Positions 17,436 to 28,500 of a stretch of DNA of 64,000 nt are shown in pieces. Position 1 is the stretch's first letter. Each line of letters starts with the position of its first letter. The stretch lies in NCBI RefSeq assembly GCF_028198165.1, contig NZ_CP116339.1:3789001-3853000 (forward strand). Direction: 5' to 3'. The DNA is from Pseudoxanthomonas sp. JBR18 (lineage in GTDB: Bacteria > Pseudomonadota > Gammaproteobacteria > Xanthomonadales > Xanthomonadaceae). Below the pieces are notes generated by a model that was not told the origin of the DNA, made no database searches, and saw only the letters and a program-made list of their open reading frames with translations. A program made the position numbers and the translations under genes.

Positions 17436-18488
17436 GTGACTGACTCCATGCGCCTTGACATCACCCGCCCCGACGACTGGCATCTGCACCTGCGCGACGG
17501 CGAGACGCTCGCCTCCGTCATCGGGCACACCGCCGCGCGCTTCGCCCGCGCCATCGTGATGCCCAATCTCAAGCCGCCCGTGGCGACCGTGGCCCAGGCC
17601 GAGGCCTATCGGGAGCGCATCCTGTCCAGCTTGCCGGCCGGGTCGGACTTCCAGCCGCTGATGACCCTGTACCTCACCGAGGACACCGCACCGGAGGAGA
17701 TCGTCCGGGCCAAGGCCAGCGATGCGGTGTTCGCGGTCAAGTACTACCCGGCCGGAGCTACAACCAATTCGCAGTCCGGCGTGCGTGACCTGGCGCGCGT
17801 CAATGCCGTGCTCGAGGCAATGGAAGAACACGAGCTGCCGTTGCTGCTGCATGGCGAGGTCACCGATGCAGACATCGACATCTTCGATCGCGAACGGGTG
17901 TTCATCGAGCGCCATCTGCTGCCGCTGCGGGCGCGCTTCCCGGGGCTGCGCATGGTCCTCGAACACATCACCACCAAGGACGCGGTGGAGTTCGTGACCG
18001 CTGCGCCGTCCAATGTGGCCGCCACCCTGACTGCGCACCACCTGCTGCTCAACCGCAACGCGCTGTTCGAAGGCGGCATCCGCCCGCACAATTACTGCGC
18101 GCCCATCCTCAAGCGCGAGACCCATCGCCAGGCGCTGCTGCAGGCCGCGACCAGCGGCGATACGCATTTCTTCCTCGGTACCGACAGTGCGCCGCACGCG
18201 CGCGAAGGCAAGGAAACCGCCTGCGGCTGCGCCGGCCTGTACACCGCGCATGCGGCCATCGAGCTGTACGCCGAAGCTTTCGAGCAAGCCGGCAAGCTGG
18301 AGAACCTGGAGGCGTTCGCCAGCTTCAATGGCCCGGACTTCTACCGCCTGCCGCGCAACACCGGCCGCATCGTGCTGGAGCGCAAGTCCTGGACCGTGCC
18401 AGGAAGTTATCCATTGGCTGGTTCGGCTGTGGTGCCGATGCGCGCGGGCGGGACGGTGGGCTGGTCGCTGGTCGACACGGACGTTTGA
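17436..18488 (+). CDS. pyrC: Dihydroorotase
   Basis: 350 residues from GTG 17436 (an ATG at 17448 is the alternative), close to E. coli PyrC (348). Amidohydrolase metal motif HLHLRDG, carboxylated lysine in [11 protein letters not shown], substrate segment [30 protein letters not shown], and the catalytic Asp in GTDSAPHAR. It cyclises carbamoyl-aspartate to dihydroorotate in pyrimidine synthesis and is a cytoplasmic zinc enzyme. It stands alone; no other pyr gene is nearby. This is a housekeeping gene flanked by accessory loci. Confidence 0.96.
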   Translation: MTDSMRLDITRPDDWHLHLRDGETLASVIGHTAARFARAIVMPNLKPPVATVAQAEAYRERILSSLPAGSDFQPLMTLYLTEDTAPEEIVRAKASDAVFAVKYYPAGATTNSQSGVRDLARVNAVLEAMEEHELPLLLHGEVTDADIDIFDRERVFIERHLLPLRARFPGLRMVLEHITTKDAVEFVTAAPSNVAATLTAHHLLLNRNALFEGGIRPHNYCAPILKRETHRQALLQAATSGDTHFFLGTDSAPHAREGKETACGCAGLYTAHAAIELYAEAFEQAGKLENLEAFASFNGPDFYRLPRNTGRIVLERKSWTVPGSYPLAGSAVVPMRAGGTVGWSLVDTDV

Positions 18489-19085
18489 CGCGTCGGGCTG
18501 TGTCCATGGCGGGGAGGGCGGTTCTAGCCTACTCCGAGCCCCGCTCCGATGCCTTTGGACATATGGCGTCCAGGTCACAGTGACGGCCGTGCGATAGCGG
18601 AAGACCGTCATGTCGTCAGAGAACATGGCGTGCGCCAAGCCGCGCGCTCTTGCATCCTGCCCACACGGGTGCGCTCCTTCTTCAGGCTCCTGAAACAAGG
18701 TCCGACTCGGCATCTTTCCAGCAGCGGCAACGCCGATCCATGCCGGGTACCGGGAAGGCTGGGGCACAAGGTCTTTTGCCACTGCGCACTGCCGCAGCGT
18801 GTGCCTTGGCACGGCTGCGCGACCTCGCGAGCTTCCTGTGAAGCGACGCGCCTACAAGCGTGGCCGACGTGGGGAGCCGGGCGCGCTCGACCATTCGCCG
18901 AACGGCAAGCCGCTAGAACGCGGCGTTGAAACGGGGTCGCTCATCCGCCGGCTTCGACGCGCAAGTCATGGGGCAACACCTGCTGCGTCCATCGAAATGG
19001 ACCGATTTCAGCGTGCTTGGCTAACAGACGGAAGCCGAGGCGACTGCCGCCTTGTACGGCGGCCGACGATGAGCGGCCTTGACAT
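18489..19085. other. Gene-poor stretch between pyrC and the MarR gene
   Basis: About 600 bases. Several short frames exist (for example 18549-18929 plus and 18682-18894 minus), but they are arginine/serine-rich, carry no recognisable motif and lack clear ribosome sites. I see no RNA gene. It may be decayed sequence. Confidence 0.5.
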
Positions 19086-19123
19086 TTGTTTTCCGGCAAA
19101 CATACTTGTTTGATGGCAAACAA
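19086..19123 (+). promoter_or_regulatory. Two tandem operator copies over the marR start codon
   Basis: The pattern TTGTTTNNNGGCAAACA occurs at 19086-19102 and again at 19106-19122, exactly 20 bases apart, so both face the same side of the helix. The second copy is also a perfect inverted repeat (TTGTTTG/CAAACAA around ATGG, 19106-19123) with the marR ATG at its centre. This is a strong autoregulatory operator candidate. Confidence 0.65.
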
Positions 19124-19565
19124 AGTGAACAGTGCACAGCACGATTCGGTCGCCGCATGGGCCAAGCGCTGCTATCTCACAGGGCGCTCCGTGATGGATG
19201 CCGCGCTTCGTCCGTACGGCATTGGCTCTACGCAGTGGTATGTGCTGCATCAGTTGGCGCACGAAGGGCCGACCATGCAGCGCGAGCTGATGCGTCTTCT
19301 TCAGATCGAGCGTGCGACGTTGAGCATCGTGGTGGGGGCTCTGGTACGCAAAGGACTGGTCGAGCAGGTTGCGGACAGCATTGACCAACGACAGAAGTTG
19401 CTGCGGATGACCAAGGCCGGCACCAAGCTGTGGAAAGCGCTCCCGGATCTCAACTTCATCCGCGCCGTGGCCTTCGACGGCCTAGACCCGGCCGAGGTCG
19501 CAACGGCCATCAAGGTGCTCAAGACCGCGACCGAACGCCTTCTAGAACATGGGACCAACACATGA
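19113..19565 (+). CDS. MarR-family transcriptional regulator
   Basis: 150 residues from ATG 19113. Winged-helix MarR pattern: dimerisation helices at the ends, recognition region MQRELMRLLQIERATLSIVVGALVRKGLVEQ, and the wing SIDQRQKLLRMTKAG with the characteristic D-x-R. These proteins are usually ligand-responsive repressors of an adjacent gene and of themselves. It overlaps the next gene by four bases (ATGA), so the NAD-dependent epimerase is the likely target. An in-frame start at 19086 would place the operators inside the coding region and is less likely. Confidence 0.88.
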   Translation: MANKVNSAQHDSVAAWAKRCYLTGRSVMDAALRPYGIGSTQWYVLHQLAHEGPTMQRELMRLLQIERATLSIVVGALVRKGLVEQVADSIDQRQKLLRMTKAGTKLWKALPDLNFIRAVAFDGLDPAEVATAIKVLKTATERLLEHGTNT

Positions 19566-20377
19566 CGCTCCTGATCACTGGCGCCAGCGGACTGGTGGGC
19601 GCGCGTCTGCTGCCGCGCCTCGTCCTCAACGGAGAAACCTGCCGGGCACTCGTTCGGGCCGGAAAGGAAGTGCCTGCCGGCGCGACGGCCGTCGAAGGCG
19701 ACTTGCTCGATCCGGCTTCGCTTGCGCGAGCGGTGGAGGGCGTTTCGGCGATCATCCATCTCGCCGCGGTATTTCGCACGCAAGACACCGACCTGATCTG
19801 GAAAATCAATCTGGAAGGAACGCGCAACCTGATTTCCGCGGCGAAAGCGCATGCGCCCGAGGCGCGATTCATCATGGCCAGTACCACCCATGTCTATGAC
19901 CAGGACAATGCCCATCCCGGTCGTGAGGATGACGCCACCGCTCCCACGCTGGCGTATCCGGCCAGCAAGCTCGCTGCGGAAAAGGAACTGCGCCAAAGCG
20001 GTCTTGGTTGGTCGATTCTGCGGTTTGGCTTCGTCTATGGCGACAAGGATGGGCATCTTGAATCGCTGCCCAGGCATGCCGCCCACGCCAGGTTTCACCC
20101 GGCCAAGACGATGAGCCTGATTCATCATCGCGATATCGCCGTTGCCATGCAGCTTGCGCTGTCCGGCGTCATGGATGGCCACATCGTCAACCTCACCGAT
20201 GAGGCACCGACTTCGCTTTACGAGTTGGCCTCGCTGGTCGGCGAGCCGATGGCATCCTCGTCCGAGCCATTGACCAATCCCTGGCATCTGCACGTGGACG
20301 GATCGCTGGCGCGCCGACTCGGCTTCCAACCCCGCGTGAGAACCATCCACCAGGCCGTGGCAGAGCAGCTGCTGTGA
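19562..20377 (+). CDS. NAD(P)-dependent epimerase/dehydratase-type extended SDR
   Basis: 271 residues from ATG 19562, translationally coupled to marR. The N-terminal Rossmann motif is TGASGLVG; HLAAVF, INLEGTRNL and the active-site YPASK (YxxxK) follow. The C-terminal half is short, as in nucleoside-sugar epimerase relatives that act on small metabolites. The physiological substrate is not evident; redox detoxification or sugar modification are both possible. Control by the partner MarR protein is inferred from overlap and shared promoter. Confidence 0.8.
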   Translation: MTLLITGASGLVGARLLPRLVLNGETCRALVRAGKEVPAGATAVEGDLLDPASLARAVEGVSAIIHLAAVFRTQDTDLIWKINLEGTRNLISAAKAHAPEARFIMASTTHVYDQDNAHPGREDDATAPTLAYPASKLAAEKELRQSGLGWSILRFGFVYGDKDGHLESLPRHAAHARFHPAKTMSLIHHRDIAVAMQLALSGVMDGHIVNLTDEAPTSLYELASLVGEPMASSSEPLTNPWHLHVDGSLARRLGFQPRVRTIHQAVAEQLL

Positions 20378-20533
20378 CGCGGGAGGGAGCGGCCTGCAAG
20401 ATTGGCCGTTCGCGCCTCGCCAAGCGGGGCAAGGTGGGCAGCCTGGGATTCAGAGCCGAGGCCAAGGCGGGATCGCGATGAAGAGACGGCTTCGGGCTGA
20501 TGCCGTCGAATCCTGCCTCGAAATCCAGTCAGG

Positions 20534-21145
20534 TCAAAGCGCTGTTTTCAAGCTGTCGAAGGCGTCCCGGAGGAATTTGGCGGCAGGCTTCCGTGGCCCG
20601 GTCTGCTCTCTCCACGCCTGAAGCGCGATTTTCATGGCACCGATGGAGACCATCGCCACCATCCGCAGCGCAGGACGGCGTTCGGGCTGGCGCCAGACCT
20701 CGCACAGCGCATTGAAAAGCGCCTGCTCCTGCACCGCATAGTGGGCCTGCTTGCGCGCGATCAGCGACGCGCTCGACAGCATGAGGTTGTCCACGGCCAT
20801 CATCTGTTCGCTCGTGTAGTGCGCGATGTGCTTCACCATCACGTCGCGCACCGCGGCGAGCGGCGGCACGTCAGGCGATGTCGTGAGCAGGCTGGCGATC
20901 AGGTTGGCCCCATCGGCTTCCAGCCAGAAGAAGATGATGTCGTCCTTGGATTTGAAGTAGGAGAAGAAGGCGCGGCGAGAGATGCCTGCTTCGGCCGCGA
21001 TCGCGTCCAGTGTCGTGGCTTCGTAGCCGTTCGTGAGGAAAAGCCGCTGACCAACCTCGGCAATGCGCTGACGTGTTGCGCGGCGCTTGCGCTCACGCGG
21101 GCCTTCCGCGGCCGTCGCGCCTGCTGACTGGAGGATTTCTGACAT
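20534..21145 (-). CDS. TetR-family transcriptional regulator
   Basis: 203 residues. The N-terminal helix-turn-helix is typical: RQRIAEVGQRLFLTNGYEATTLDAIAAEAGISRRAFFSYF is spread over about residues 24-64, with YFKSKDDI closing it. The C-terminal helical ligand domain has no recognisable signature. It is divergent from the SDR gene at 21250 across a 104-base region full of GTGCA repeats, so it probably represses that gene and itself. Confidence 0.88.
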   Translation of the reverse strand: MSEILQSAGATAAEGPRERKRRATRQRIAEVGQRLFLTNGYEATTLDAIAAEAGISRRAFFSYFKSKDDIIFFWLEADGANLIASLLTTSPDVPPLAAVRDVMVKHIAHYTSEQMMAVDNLMLSSASLIARKQAHYAVQEQALFNALCEVWRQPERRPALRMVAMVSIGAMKIALQAWREQTGPRKPAAKFLRDAFDSLKTAL

Positions 21146-21174
21146 GTGCGTAGCCTATTGCATGCGCGGACCAA

Positions 21175-21221
21175 GTGCAATAATGTCTGCACTCGGTGCA
21201 TATTTATTGGCATCAGGTGCA
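21175..21221. promoter_or_regulatory. Phased GTGCA repeats in the tetR/SDR divergent promoter
   Basis: GTGCA begins at 21175, 21196 and 21217, exactly 21 bases apart each time. An inverted TGCAC at 21188 forms a perfect TGCAC-TCG-GTGCA palindrome with the middle copy (21188-21200). The arrangement suits a TetR-type dimer binding on one helix face. Confidence 0.6.
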
Positions 21222-21249
21222 ACATCACTCTTTCAGGCAGGCAAGGCTC

Positions 21250-22179
21250 ATGACCCACTGGACAGCATCGAACATTCCTCCGCAGCAAGGTCGCTCGGCC
21301 ATCGTCACAGGCACCGGCGGTCTTGGATACGAGACCGCCCTGGCGCTGGCACGGGCTGGCGGCGAGGTCATCATTGCGGGGCGCAACCGCCAGAAAGGCG
21401 AGCAGGCGATCTCAAGCATCCTCGCCGCAATCCCGTCCGCGTCCGTTCGGTTCGAGCAGGTCGATCTTGCCAGCCTCAAGTCCATCGTCGCGTTCAGCGA
21501 GCGGCTACGGAGCCAGAGAGATCACCTCGATCTGCTGATCAACAACGCCGGCGTCATGGCGCCCCCGCAGCGTCGGGAGACCAGCGATGGCTTCGAGTTG
21601 CAGTTCGGCACCAACTATCTCGGCCACTTTGCCCTCACTGCCGGCCTCCTCCCCCTGCTGCGAAAGGGCAGGGAGCCGCGTGTTGTCACCTTGTCGAGCA
21701 TCGCCGCGCGTTCGGGCACGATCAATTTCGACGATCTCAACGCGCGGAAAAGCTACCGCGCGCTTCCGGTCTATAGTCAGTCCAAGCTCGCCTGTCTGAT
21801 GTTTGCCTTCGAACTGCAGCGACGCAGTGTGGCCGGTGGATGGGGCTTGGCCAGTCTCGGCGCACATCCCGGCGTGAGTCGCACCGACCTGATCGTCAAT
21901 GGCGCCGGCGCGCGGAGCATGAGCGGGTGGGTTCGGCGCTATCTGCCTTTCCTCTTTTCTCCCGTATGGCAGGGCGCCTTGCCGACGCTCTACGCCGCAA
22001 CGTCACCGGAGGCTGAGCCCGGCGCCTACTACGGGCCGAATCAGCTGAGCGAGACGCGTGGCTATCCCGTTGTGGCCAAGGCCCCCAAGGCGTCGCTGGA
22101 TAGGCAGGTTACGGCACGGCTATGGGACGAGTCCGAACGGTTGACGGGTGTGGTCTTTCCCACCGGCGAGGAATTGTAG
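21250..22179 (+). CDS. Short-chain dehydrogenase (retinol dehydrogenase-like)
   Basis: 309 residues from ATG 21250; the frame is open to 21196 but that part covers the operator repeats. Rossmann motif VTGTGGLGYETA, NNAGVM, catalytic Ser in LSSIAA, and YSQSKL as the YxxxK pair. The longer C-terminus and the DDLNARKSY segment match the subgroup with retinol dehydrogenases and WW-domain oxidoreductases, which reduce assorted carbonyls. Control by the divergent TetR gene is likely. The substrate is unknown. Confidence 0.85.
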   Translation: MTHWTASNIPPQQGRSAIVTGTGGLGYETALALARAGGEVIIAGRNRQKGEQAISSILAAIPSASVRFEQVDLASLKSIVAFSERLRSQRDHLDLLINNAGVMAPPQRRETSDGFELQFGTNYLGHFALTAGLLPLLRKGREPRVVTLSSIAARSGTINFDDLNARKSYRALPVYSQSKLACLMFAFELQRRSVAGGWGLASLGAHPGVSRTDLIVNGAGARSMSGWVRRYLPFLFSPVWQGALPTLYAATSPEAEPGAYYGPNQLSETRGYPVVAKAPKASLDRQVTARLWDESERLTGVVFPTGEEL

Positions 22180-22514
22180 CCGTCAGTCACGGCGCATCCG
22201 ATACGCTCCCTGTATGGATGAAGCGGCAAGTCTGATAGTGCTGGAGGCCAGCACCGGCCGCCGTCGTGCGCACCGGGCCTACACGCAGGCGCAACAATGG
22301 CGGCAGGGACCGCTGGCTTCGCGGCCCGGGCCTTATGTGATGCGTCTGCTGGGTGTGACCGCGACCAATTGAGCCAGCGCGAGAAGGTTGGCCTGCCCGA
22401 CTACCGAGGTTTGCGACCAATGACGGTGGGGCGTCGAACTCTTCACGCCTCACCGTTTCAAAGCGCGCATGATCCGGGCCTTGGCAGCGCTCACGCTGCA
22501 GGGAAGTATCAAAC
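22180..22514. other. Intergenic region upstream of ndvB
   Basis: About 335 bases without a convincing gene. Short frames on both strands lack motifs. It probably holds the ndvB promoter, but I recognise no clear -35/-10 pair. Confidence 0.5.
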
Positions 22515-25500
22515 ATGCTTCCACCTTGGAGGACGTTCCTCTCGGCGTTTTCGAATTGGCGCTCGGAGGCACGCAAGTCGCGGGAAGCGACGCCGAGCCA
22601 GGTCCCGATTTCACTTGCCTCGATACGAGATGCGCTCTTTGGCGACGAGCAGATGGAGGCCTTGGGCGAACAGCTCGGCCAAAGTCATGTCCTGCATCGC
22701 GAGCAGGGCAGGGAACTCCTACTCGCGCGCCTGAAGTCCAACGAGCGCGCCCTGTTTCTGTCTGCCGCGAGCCTGACCAAGGCGGCGACCGATGGACGGC
22801 GAATCCAGCCCGCCGGTGAATGGCTACTCGACAACTTCTATCTGGTCGAAGAGCAGGTGCGGGTGGCCGGCCTCCATCTTCCTGTCGGATATAGCCGCAA
22901 GCTGCCCAGGTTGAAGGCGGGGTCCGAGATTGGCGTGCCACGCGTCTACGAGCTTGCCAGGTTGGTCGTGGCGCATGGCCACGGGCGCGTAGACGCGATC
23001 ACGCTGAGCCGCTTCATCGCCGCCTATCAACGTCGATCGCCGTTGATGCTGGGGGAATTGTGGGCCATTCCCATCATGCTGCGGTTGGCCTTGATCGAGG
23101 ACATCCGCCGCGCCTCCGATATCGTCATGCGCGACGGCGAGCAGCAGCGTCTCGCGCAAACATGGACTTCCCTTCTCAATGAGACCGCCGCGCGCACGCC
23201 GGAACACGTGGTGCTCGTCGTGGCGGACCTGGCCCGTTCGGATCCGCCCAAGACGGGAGCTTTCGTTTCCGAATTGACGCGCGGCATCCAGGGGCGCGGT
23301 CCCTTGCTCAATGTGGTGAGCACATGGGTCGAACAATGGCTTGCCACTGACGGCCAGCGACTGGACCAGCTGATTCACGCGGAGAGCCAGCGACAGGCGG
23401 CCGATCAGGTCTCGATCAGCAACAGCATTGGCAGCTTTCGCTTCCTCAACAACATGGATTGGCGTGAGTTCGTCGAGACCATGAGTGTTGTCGACCAGCG
23501 ATTGCGCGAGGATCCGGCAAATGTCTATGCGCGCATGGATTTTCAGACGCGCGATGCCTACCGACGCGTCGTCGAACGCCTGGCGCAGCGCGCCGGGATG
23601 GCCGAGCTCGAGGTGGCCCAGGTCGCCATCGGGCTTGCACGCGACGCAAAGGGCGCTCCGGAGATCGCCGGGCACGTCGGCTACTACCTGTTGGATGCAG
23701 GGCTGGCAGGGCTTCGGACAGCCATCGGCAGCAAGCCCGACATCGGCGCCAGACAACTTTCCTCCTCCAGAGCGCCGTTAGCGCTTTATTTGCTTCCTAT
23801 CGCGTTGATCGCAGGGGTCTGGAGCATTGTCCTGATGCGCTGGGCGCCTGGGTCGGAGAACGGAGCCCTGTGGTGGACATGCGTGTGCCTGGCCGTGTTG
23901 TGCGCGAGCGAGCTGGGGGTTGCCATCGTCAACTGGATCGCGGCGCTGGTGTTCGTGCCGGTCCCCCTTGCGCGCATGGACCTGCGTAGCGGGATTCCGG
24001 CGGACTGCCGGACCTTGGTGGTCATGCCCAGCATGCTCGCCAGCCTGGCGGCGATCGATGAACTGATCTCGGCGCTGGAAGTCCATCACCTCGCCAATCG
24101 GGACGATCAGCTGCGGTTTGCGCTTCTCACCGATTTTCTTGACGCAGGCCAGAAGCTGCAACCTGACGATCAGGCGCTGCTGGAACACGCCGCTGAACAG
24201 ATCGGCATGCTCAATGCGCGCTACGCGCCGGAACGCGGGGGGCTCTTCTTCCTGTTGCACAGGGACCGCAGCTGGAATGCCGCTGAAGGCTGCTGGATGG
24301 GGCACGAGCGCAAGCGCGGAAAGCTGGAGGCGCTCAACCGGCTGCTGAGCGCTGAGGACCTCGAGGCGCAATCGCTGATCGAGTTCGCGCGTGCCTGCGG
24401 CGATCTGATCGGTCTGGCCCATGTGCGATACGTGATCACGCTCGATAGCGATACCCAGCTCCCACGCGATGCTGCACGGATCCTGGTGGGCGCCATGTCG
24501 CATCCGTTGAATGCGCCGCGACTCGACACGTCCGGCCAGGTCGTCGAGGCCGGTTACGGAATCCTGCAACCCGGGCTTGGCACCGGAATGCGTGGCAGCG
24601 CCGAGTCCCGCTTCGCGCGCATGTTCGGCGTGGAACCCGGAATCGATCCCTATACGCGCATGGTGTCCGATGTCTACCAGGACCTGTTCGGGGAGGGCTC
24701 GTTCATCGGCAAGGGAATCTACGAGGTCGCCACGTTCGAGCGGGTCGTCGCGGGAAGGTTTCCGGAGAACCAGGTGCTCAGCCACGACCTGTTGGAGGGC
24801 TGCTATGCGCGGGCCGGGCTGATCAGCGATGTCCGGCTTTACGAGGCCCACGCACAGCGCTATGCGACGGATATCCAGCGCCGCATCCGTTGGGTGCGGG
24901 GCGATTGGCAACTGCTGCCGTGGCTTCTTCCCTGGGTGCCGACCGCGACGCGCCGCTACGCACGCAATCCGCTGTCCTGGCTGTCGCGAGGCAAGTTGCT
25001 GGACAACCTGCGTCGCAGCCTGGTGTCGCCTGCGGCCATCGTGCTGCTGCTGATCGGCTGGGGATGGTCTTCCGCGCCGGTTCGATGGACCTGCTGGTGG
25101 CTGCTGCTCTGGGTGCTACCGAGTGTGCTTTCGGCGCTATACGCGTTGCTGCGATTGCCGGCTGGCACGTCCATGCGTTTCCATGCCGTCCAGGTATTCG
25201 GATCATTGCGCAGGCAGCTGCTACGGGCCGGGGTGCTCATCGCTTGCCTCCCTTACGAGTCGGGCGTGCAGCTGTTGGCGATCGCGCGGACGCTGTTCCG
25301 CCTGCTGGTCTCGCGGCGTCACTTGCTGCAGTGGAATCCCTCCAGCGAAGTGGAACGCCAGCGGAGCGGGTCGCAGCCAGAGTTGCGGCAGATGGCGGTT
25401 GTGGGCCTGTGTGCCGCAATGGTCGGCGTGGCCATCGCCGTTTGGACGCCTGGCGCCCTGTGGGTCGCCCTGCCGTTGGCGGCTGCATGGCTGGCGGCAC

Positions 25501-28500
25501 CTTGGCTGATGCGCTGGCTGGGCCTACCGCCAAGCCCGCCCAGTGCCAAGCTTTCTTGCGAGCAGCGGGCCTTCCTTGGGCGGCTTTCGTGCCGGACCTG
25601 GGATTTCTTTGAAGTGCATTGCAACGCCCAGCATCACTGGCTGCCGCCGGACAACGTGCAGGAACATCCGGTTGCCGTCGTGGCCAACCGGACTTCGCCC
25701 ACCAATATCGGCTTGGCATTGCTTGCCAACCTGGCCGCCTACGATCTGGGATATCTGAGTCTCTCGGGCGTGCTCGATCGCACATCCAACAGCTTGGCAA
25801 CCCTTGAGAAGTTACCGCGCTACCGCGGCCACTTCTTCAACTGGTACGACACGCAGTCCCTGATTCCATTGCCACCCCGGTACGTCTCCAGCGTGGACAG
25901 CGGCAATCTGGCGGGCCATCTACTCACGCTGCGGCAAGGCCTGCTCGCGATGGTGGATGCACCGGTGGTGTCCAAGGCCGTCTTCAGTGGACTCGCAGAC
26001 ACCCTGTCCCTGTTGCGCGACTCGCACGCTTCGCATTGCGAGGCCGTCGAACGCGGTATCGCCTTGTTCGGCCATACCCTGAACTCGGTGAGCGCGTTGC
26101 CGGAGCCGAGCCTGCGCCAGATGGGCGAGGCGTTCGCCACCATGCTCTCGCAAAGCGAACACATCGTGGCCGCACAGCGGTCAGCGCCGATGGAACATGA
26201 GGGCCAATGGTCGGTGCGACTTGTCGAGCGGTGTCGCGCCGCGCGTGATGATCTCTTCCATTGCGCGCCCTGGCTGGCTGGAACGCCCCCGCTGGCGGAA
26301 GACGTCGTTTCACGCGGGATTCCCAGCCTTCGGGAACTGCATCGCGCCAGCGGCATTGTCAGCGTCAGGTCCTGGGCAGGCGAGCACATCCATCAGCTGG
26401 AGCGGTTGGCACATGTGGCCGGACAGCTGTCTCTGATGGACTACGGCTTGGTTTACAGCCGTTCCAGGCACCTGATGTCGATCGGCTACAACGTCGACGA
26501 GCGACGACTGGACGAGGGCCACTATGACCTGCTGGCGTCCGAAGCCAGGCTGGGGAATTTCGTGGCGATCGCACAGGGGCAGCTGCCGCAGGACAGCTGG
26601 TTCGCACTCGCCCGCACCCTGACCCACACCGATACCGAGCCCACGCTGCTGTCATGGAGCGGCTCGATGTTCGAGTATCTGATGCCCCAACTGGTCATGC
26701 CCAGCTACCCGCAGACCCTGCTCGCACGCACGTCCACCGGCGCGGTACGTGCTCAAATCGCATATGGCGACTTGCGCGGGGTTCCCTGGGGGATCTCCGA
26801 GTCCGGCTACAACACCGTCGATACGCGCAGGAACTACCAGTATCGCGCCTTTGGCGTCCCCGGCCTGGGCCTGAAGCGGGGACTCGGCCGGGATCTGGTG
26901 ATTGCCCCCTATGCCAGCGCGATGGCCCTGATGGTCGCACCCGATGCGGCATGCAAGAACCTGCAGCGCCTGGATGCACTGGGTTTCGGTGGCCGCTTTG
27001 GTCTGTACGAGGCCATTGATTACACACCGTCACGTGTGCCGCGAGGTGAATCCTGCGCCGTGGTCCGTTCGTTCATGTCGCACCACCAGGGCATGAGCTT
27101 GCTTGCATTGGACTACGTCTTGCGCGATGCGCCCATGCAAAAGCGTTTCGTGGCCGATCCCGAGTTCCAGGCGACGCTCCTGCTGTTGCAGGAGCGTGCG
27201 CCCAAACTCAGCGGGGTCTACGCCAAGGGCTTGGCTCGGGTCACCGAAAGCGCGAAGCCGGAAGATCTCGGAATACCGTTGCGTATCTTCCGGGATCCCG
27301 GGCAAGCGCGGCCGGTCGTGCAACTCTTATCCAACGGCCGCTATCACGGCATGCTGACAAGCGCCGGGGGCGGCTACAGTAAATCTCGTGACATGGCCGT
27401 GACCCGATGGCGCGAGGACGGCGTGCGGGACCACTGGGGCACGTTCTGTTATCTGCGTGACATCGACAGCGGCGCGTTTTGGTCGGCGACCCATCAGCCC
27501 ACCTGCGTCGAGGTGGAGCGATATGAGGCGATCTTCTCCGATGCCAAGGCCGAGTTCAAAGGCAGTCATCTCGGCTATGACACGCACCTGGAGATCGCAA
27601 TCTCGGCTGAGGACGACGTCGAGCTGAGAAGGCTGACGCTGCGCAACCGCTCGCGGGTCACCCGGGTCATCGAGATCACCACGTACGCTGAGGTCGTATT
27701 GGCGCCTGGATTGGCCGATGAAATGCATCCGGCCTTCAGCAACCTCTTCATTCAGACCGAGGTGCTGGCCGAAAAGCAGTCGCTCCTGTGTACCCGGCGT
27801 CCGCGTGCCCAAGATGAAGCGCAACCGTGGATGTTTCACCTGGTCGCCGTGCACGATGCCGACGTGGCCTCCATTTCCTATGAGACAGATCGATCGGCCT
27901 TTGTGGGCCGGGGACGCACGACACGCCGGCCCGCGGCGCTGGTGGGTCCGCATGAACTGTCCGGCACGGTCGGCTCGGTGCTGGACCCGATCCTGGCAAT
28001 CAGATGCAGGATCGCGCTTGCGCCAGGCCAGCGAGCGCAGGTGGACATGGTGTATGGCATCGGCGAGCAGCGAGAGATCTGCCAGGGTTTGATTGACAAG
28101 TATCGCGATCGCCGACTCGCCGATCGGGTCTTCGATCTGGCGTTGACGCAGAGCCAGGTGGTCCGGCGGCAGATCGATGCGTCGCTTGAAGACGCCCTGC
28201 TTTACGAGCGCCTGGCCGCGGCCGTGCTGTTCGTTGATCCGCAGATGCGCGCGGACGCAGACGTGCTGCTGCAGAACCGTCGAGGTCAGTCCGCGCTTTG
28301 GAGTCATGCGATTTCAGGAGATTTGCCGATCGTGCTGCTGAGGGTGGCGGACAGCGACAGCACGCACCTCGCGCGGCAGATGGTGCAGACGCATGCGTAC
28401 TGGCGGCTCAAGGGGCTACGGGTGGACCTGGTGATCTGGAACGAAAGTCAGGCCGGATATCGCCAGGCGCTGCAAGACAACCTTGTCGCGTTGATTTCTT

